NCBI GenBank assembly: GCA_964535825.1
Contig: CAZHUC010000004.1
Span: 1-64,000 of the forward strand
DNA from: CAZAQK01 sp964535825
Lineage (GTDB): Bacteria > Pseudomonadota > Alphaproteobacteria > Rickettsiales > SXRF01
Direction of reading: 5' to 3'
Length of the DNA stretch: 64,000 nucleotides
Every line of letters starts with the position of its first letter. Positions within the stretch are counted from its first letter, which is position 1. Made by a program: the position numbers and the translations under genes. Shown here in pieces: positions 60,623-64,000 of the stretch. A model generated the notes under the pieces. It searched no databases and had not been told where the DNA came from. It saw only the letters and a list, made by a program, of their open reading frames with translations.

Positions 60623-61237
60623 CTAATACGCAACCGGCACGGGGTCAAGCGATCGCCACAGATACCATGTAGCCACTGAGCGGTATGGTTTCCAAGGCTC
60701 AGCGAGCCTTACCAGTTCGGCCTTAGGCGCTTTCTTGCCTTTGGTGTAATGCTTGAATATCGCCTTTTGCAGGCCAATATCGGCAAGCGGCAGCACATCT
60801 GGCCTGCCCATATGGAAGATGAGGAACATCTCCACGGTCCATCGTCCAAGGCCTTTTACGGAGGTAAGCTCAGTGATAATTTCCTCATCGTTAAATTTAT
60901 GCAGGTTTTTGATGCGTTTTTCATTCTCGGCAAAATGCTCAGCAAGCGCATGCATGTAAGACACTTTCTGGGCAGAAAGCCCCGCCGCGCGGAGTACATC
61001 AACGTTCGCTTTGGCCATAACTTTTGGGTTGATGTCCACCGCATCTTCCAGCCGTTTCCAGATGGTATCGGCTGCTTTCACCGAAATCTGCTGGCCGGCG
61101 ATGGAACGGGCGAGTGTGTAAAATGCATCGCCGCGTGAGGTGAGCATCTCGCCTTTATAGGTTTTGATGATCTTGCCAAGCACCTTGTCTTGCTTGCTCA
61201 GGTGTGTTTTTGCCTTCGGCCAGTAAGGGAGTGTCAT
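60623..61237 (-). CDS. DNA-3-methyladenine glycosylase (AlkA/HhH-GPD family)
   Basis: 204 residues. Removes alkylated bases in base-excision repair. ARSIAGQQISVKAADTIW is the typical start of the domain. The helix-hairpin-helix is LTSVKGLGRWTVEMFLI, followed by the catalytic aspartate in VLPLADIGLQKA. Lacks the N-terminal TATA-like domain of E. coli AlkA. The start overlaps the pheT stop by 4 bp. Confidence 0.88.
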   Translation of the reverse strand: MTLPYWPKAKTHLSKQDKVLGKIIKTYKGEMLTSRGDAFYTLARSIAGQQISVKAADTIWKRLEDAVDINPKVMAKANVDVLRAAGLSAQKVSYMHALAEHFAENEKRIKNLHKFNDEEIITELTSVKGLGRWTVEMFLIFHMGRPDVLPLADIGLQKAIFKHYTKGKKAPKAELVRLAEPWKPYRSVATWYLWRSLDPVPVAY

Positions 61238-63630
61238 TGCCTTAGCACACCACCAAAGCCCTTGGCGGCGGCAGCGATGATGGCATTGGAAATGGTGTTG
61301 ATGTCGGCTTCGGCGAGCGTCTTATCCATTGCCTGCAGGGTTACCTGCACGGCCACGGATTTCTTGCCAGCCTCCACACCTTTGCCCTGATACACGTCGA
61401 ATATCTCAACATTCGTGATGAGTTGCTTTTCAGCTTTGTTGATGTTCGCGATGATATCAGATGCCGTAACTCCAGCATCCACGATGAACGCAAAATCACG
61501 CGTCACCGCCTGATAATCGGATAGTTTGAGCGATGCTTTCGCTTTGCCTTTCGCACGCGCGGCAGGAATGGCATCAAGGAATAATTCAAAACCAGTTACG
61601 GTTTTACCTTCCATGTCGAGTGCTTTCAGCACCGCTGGGTGCAGCTCACCAAAATATCCGAGGATGATCTTGCCGCCTAGCGTCAGCGCGCCGGAACGGC
61701 CGGGGTGATACCATGCGGGGGTATTTGTGGTAATATCAAATTTCTGTACACCCAGTGCAGAAAGCACGGCCATGGCATCCGATTTTGCATCGAATGCATC
61801 CAGTGGCAGGGTGGATTTTTGGAACTGTTCACCGTGAACATAATAAGTATGTGTGCCGGTACGAATGCCAGCTGCGATCATTTTCTGGCCAGCAGGCGTT
61901 ACATCATGGAACTGCAGGCCCACTTCTGCAAACGCAACATCATGGAATCCACGGGCAGCATTGTTACGCGCGGCATCCAGTAGGTTCGGAAGCAGCGATG
62001 GGCGCATGGTATCCAGATCAGCCGAGATAGGGTTGGCAAGTTTCAGGCTAGCATTTGTGCTGCCAAATAACGTGGCGTTCTTTTCTGAAAGGAATGACCA
62101 GGTGCAGCATTCCATGAACCCCCGTGCTGCAAGCAGTCGCTTTGCCAGATGCGTGCGTTTCTGCATCAGGTTCAGTGCGGGCTTAGCGATGCCTGTCAGT
62201 TTTGGCAGAGGAGTTGCAGGGATGTTATCATAGCCATGGATGCGAAGGATTTCTTCCACCACATCGGCTTCGCCTTCCACATCGGCACGCCATGAGGGTG
62301 GGCTTACTTCAAATCCATCAGCAGAAGCACTTACAGCAAAGCCAAGCGATTTCAGGATGGTTTCAATTTTTGCAGGCGCAACGTCCACACCGCCGAGCGA
62401 TGCAACACGGCTGGCATTCACTTTGATGCTACGCTGCCAGGAAGGTGTTTTGCCAGTGATGACAAGATTGCTCATCTCACCGCCGCAGAGTTCTTTGATA
62501 AGGCGCAGGGCAAGCAGCGCGCCGGTTTCCACAAAATTGACATCCACGCCGCGTTCGAAACGGTAGCGCGCATCGGTGTTCAGTTGCAGTGCGCGGCCAG
62601 TGTTCGCAATGCTGATGGGGTTGAAGAGTGCAACTTCTAAAAACACATCCGTAGTTTCGGCTGTGCAGCCGGTTTCCATGCCGCCAATAACACCGCCGAG
62701 GCCAAGGGCTGCGCGGTCATCCGCGATCACCAGCATGGTCGGGGTGAGGGCATATTCCTTGTTATCGAGTGCTGCGAGTTTTTCACCAACTTTAGCAGCA
62801 CGCACATGGATATTGCCGGAGAGTTTCTTTGCATCATAAACGTGCAGCGGGCGACCGAGATCGAAGGTGATGTAATTGGTGATATCCACCAGCGCAGAGA
62901 TCGATTTCTGGCCGATGGCAGCAAGGCGATTCTTGAGCCATGCCGGGCTTTCGCCGTTTTTTACACTCTTGATATAACAGCCAATGAATTGCTGGCAGTT
63001 ATCATCAGCAATGGTGACAGACACAGGAGACACAAAACTTCCTTTGATACCGGAAACATCTGGAAGTGGTTTCAATTTGCCAAGGCCTGCCACCGCAAGG
63101 TCACGCGCGATGCCGTGCACACCCAGCGCATCGGCGCGATTCGGGGTGATGGCGATTTCAATGATGGGATCATTCAGCCCCATGACCTCAGCGACGGATG
63201 CGCCGATCGGTGCTTCGGGCAACTCGATGATACCTTCGGAATCGCCACCAATGCCAAGCTCGTCGGCTGAGCAGAGCATGCCGTTCGATTCCACACCGCG
63301 TATCTTCGTTTTCTTGATAACGAACTGGTCACGCGGAATAAGCGCACCTTCCTTGGCAAGCGCTACGAAAATGCCCGCGCGCGCATTCGGCGCGCCGCAA
63401 ACAATTTGCAACTCACCCACATCAGACTGCACTTTGCACACGCGGAGCTTGTCAGCTTCCGGATGTTTTTCAGCATGCAGTACTTTAGCTACAGTAAATG
63501 GCGCAAGCTCCGCGCTGCGGTCGGTGATGGATTCGACCTCAAGGCCAATGGCGGTGAGTGTTTTACTGATTTCCTCCAGCGAGGCATTGGTATCGAGATG
63601 GTCCTTGAGCCAGCTTAGTGTAAATTTCAT
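61234..63630 (-). CDS. pheT: Phenylalanyl-tRNA synthetase beta subunit
   Basis: 798 residues, full-length bacterial type. An N-terminal tRNA-binding OB domain (about 38-150, TVAKVLHAEKHPEADKLRVC), B3/B4 editing domain, B5 domain with DVEGEADVVEEILRIHGYDN, and a C-terminal anticodon-binding (ferredoxin-fold) domain (about 705-798) are present. Overlaps pheS by 4 bp at its start. Confidence 0.95.
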   Translation of the reverse strand: MKFTLSWLKDHLDTNASLEEISKTLTAIGLEVESITDRSAELAPFTVAKVLHAEKHPEADKLRVCKVQSDVGELQIVCGAPNARAGIFVALAKEGALIPRDQFVIKKTKIRGVESNGMLCSADELGIGGDSEGIIELPEAPIGASVAEVMGLNDPIIEIAITPNRADALGVHGIARDLAVAGLGKLKPLPDVSGIKGSFVSPVSVTIADDNCQQFIGCYIKSVKNGESPAWLKNRLAAIGQKSISALVDITNYITFDLGRPLHVYDAKKLSGNIHVRAAKVGEKLAALDNKEYALTPTMLVIADDRAALGLGGVIGGMETGCTAETTDVFLEVALFNPISIANTGRALQLNTDARYRFERGVDVNFVETGALLALRLIKELCGGEMSNLVITGKTPSWQRSIKVNASRVASLGGVDVAPAKIETILKSLGFAVSASADGFEVSPPSWRADVEGEADVVEEILRIHGYDNIPATPLPKLTGIAKPALNLMQKRTHLAKRLLAARGFMECCTWSFLSEKNATLFGSTNASLKLANPISADLDTMRPSLLPNLLDAARNNAARGFHDVAFAEVGLQFHDVTPAGQKMIAAGIRTGTHTYYVHGEQFQKSTLPLDAFDAKSDAMAVLSALGVQKFDITTNTPAWYHPGRSGALTLGGKIILGYFGELHPAVLKALDMEGKTVTGFELFLDAIPAARAKGKAKASLKLSDYQAVTRDFAFIVDAGVTASDIIANINKAEKQLITNVEIFDVYQGKGVEAGKKSVAVQVTLQAMDKTLAEADINTISNAIIAAAAKGFGGVLRQ

Positions 63631-64000
63631 AATCCCCCCACCAGCGAAGGAATATGCAGCGGGTCAAAGCCGTAATGCTTAAGCCAGCGCACGTCACTGT
63701 CAAAGAAAGTGCGCAGGTCAGGGATGCCGTATTTCAGCATGGCGAGGCGTTCAACGCCCATGCCGAAAGCAAAGCCCTGCCATTCATTCGCGTCGATGCC
63801 GCAATTTGTGAGCACGTTCGGGTGCACCATGCCGCAGCCCATGACTTCCAGCCAGTCTGCGCCTGCGCCGATCTTGATCTCATCACGCGAGCGAGTGCAG
63901 CCAATATCAACTTCCGCGGAAGGCTCGGTGAACGGGAAGAAGCTGGGGCGGAAACGCACCGGCACGTCATCCAGCTCAAAGAAGGCTTTCAGGAACTCGA
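63627..64000 (-). CDS. pheS: Phenylalanyl-tRNA synthetase alpha subunit (5' part outside window)
   Basis: Only the C-terminal ~124 codons are visible; the frame is open to the window edge. Class II synthetase motif 2/3 segments: VRFRPSFFPFTEPSAEVDI, EVMGCGMVHPNVL and FGMGVERLAMLKYGIPDLR. With pheT it forms the alpha2-beta2 enzyme; this subunit holds the aminoacylation site. Confidence 0.95.
   Translation of the reverse strand, partial: EFLKAFFELDDVPVRFRPSFFPFTEPSAEVDIGCTRSRDEIKIGAGADWLEVMGCGMVHPNVLTNCGIDANEWQGFAFGMGVERLAMLKYGIPDLRTFFDSDVRWLKHYGFDPLHIPSLVGGL

Overview
The window looks like a chromosomal segment of an alphaproteobacterium of moderate G+C content; I cannot place it to genus. 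The main evidence is gene order. SRP RNA-dnaX-ybaB-recR and miaB-phoH-ybeY-corC-lnt-XRE regulator-metK-trmB are both arrangements typical of the class. An ftsK-lolA pair, a DUF1150 protein, an ExoD protein and a SAM-II riboswitch in front of metK agree with this. The window has two tRNA genes (Pro-TGG and CAT) and the SRP RNA. It has no rRNA, CRISPR array, transposase or integrase.

Layout. 1-4007: the 3' part of a large secreted repeat protein (138-residue beta repeats, two YDG domains), followed by a convergent AsmA-like protein. 4763-6695: an A+T-rich accessory gene (ABC-type ATPase fused to a DUF4435/TOPRIM nuclease-like domain) beside tRNA-Pro, with a degenerate copy of the tRNA 3' end between them. 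6798-10033: dapA, smpB and two uncharacterised genes. 10025-16192: a complete set of late biotin genes, bioBA divergent from bioF-bioH-bioC-bioD. 16161-19657: stress, sulfur-export and lipoprotein genes plus tsaB. 19709-28111: the conserved RNA-modification, ribosome and envelope block, ending in riboswitch-controlled metK and trmB. 28172-32596: metZ, a MAPEG protein, and queE-queC translationally coupled to a gene with a PUA/EVE-like domain. 32724-39215: lolA, ftsK, exoD, SRP RNA, dnaX, ybaB, recR.

39216-43711 is a four-gene minus-strand operon resembling the mycobacterial decaprenyl-phosphoryl-arabinose route: alpha/beta hydrolase, DprE1-like oxidase, GT-C glycosyltransferase, DprE2-like reductase. 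43808-47347 holds a prepilin peptidase, a YihY protein and an agmatine-to-putrescine operon (aguB, small membrane protein, aguA). 47638-58511 is the most accessory-looking region. It encodes a sugar aminotransferase, a SEC-C/TPR/OGT-like glycosyltransferase, a FemAB-like transferase, a beta-propeller, a sulfotransferase, two methyltransferases, an SDR, a stand-alone carrier protein, an amino-acid adenylation enzyme and a NeuD-like acyltransferase. I read it as a system that builds a decorated amino-sugar glycan and attaches it to a surface or protein acceptor. 58565-64000 returns to housekeeping: HIT protein, purB, AlkA-like glycosylase, pheT and the end of pheS.

The best candidates for something new are the tRNA-Pro-linked ATPase-TOPRIM gene (probably anti-phage), the arabinose-donor-like operon with its apparent non-canonical start codon, and the aminoacyl-carrier/OGT glycan locus. 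No protein-coding gap exceeds 300 bases. The longest gaps hold tRNA-Pro and its flanks (6368-6797), tRNA-CAT (47348-47637), SRP RNA (36493-36695), the SAM-II riboswitch (26036-26198) and a palindrome-bearing upstream region (9599-9751).
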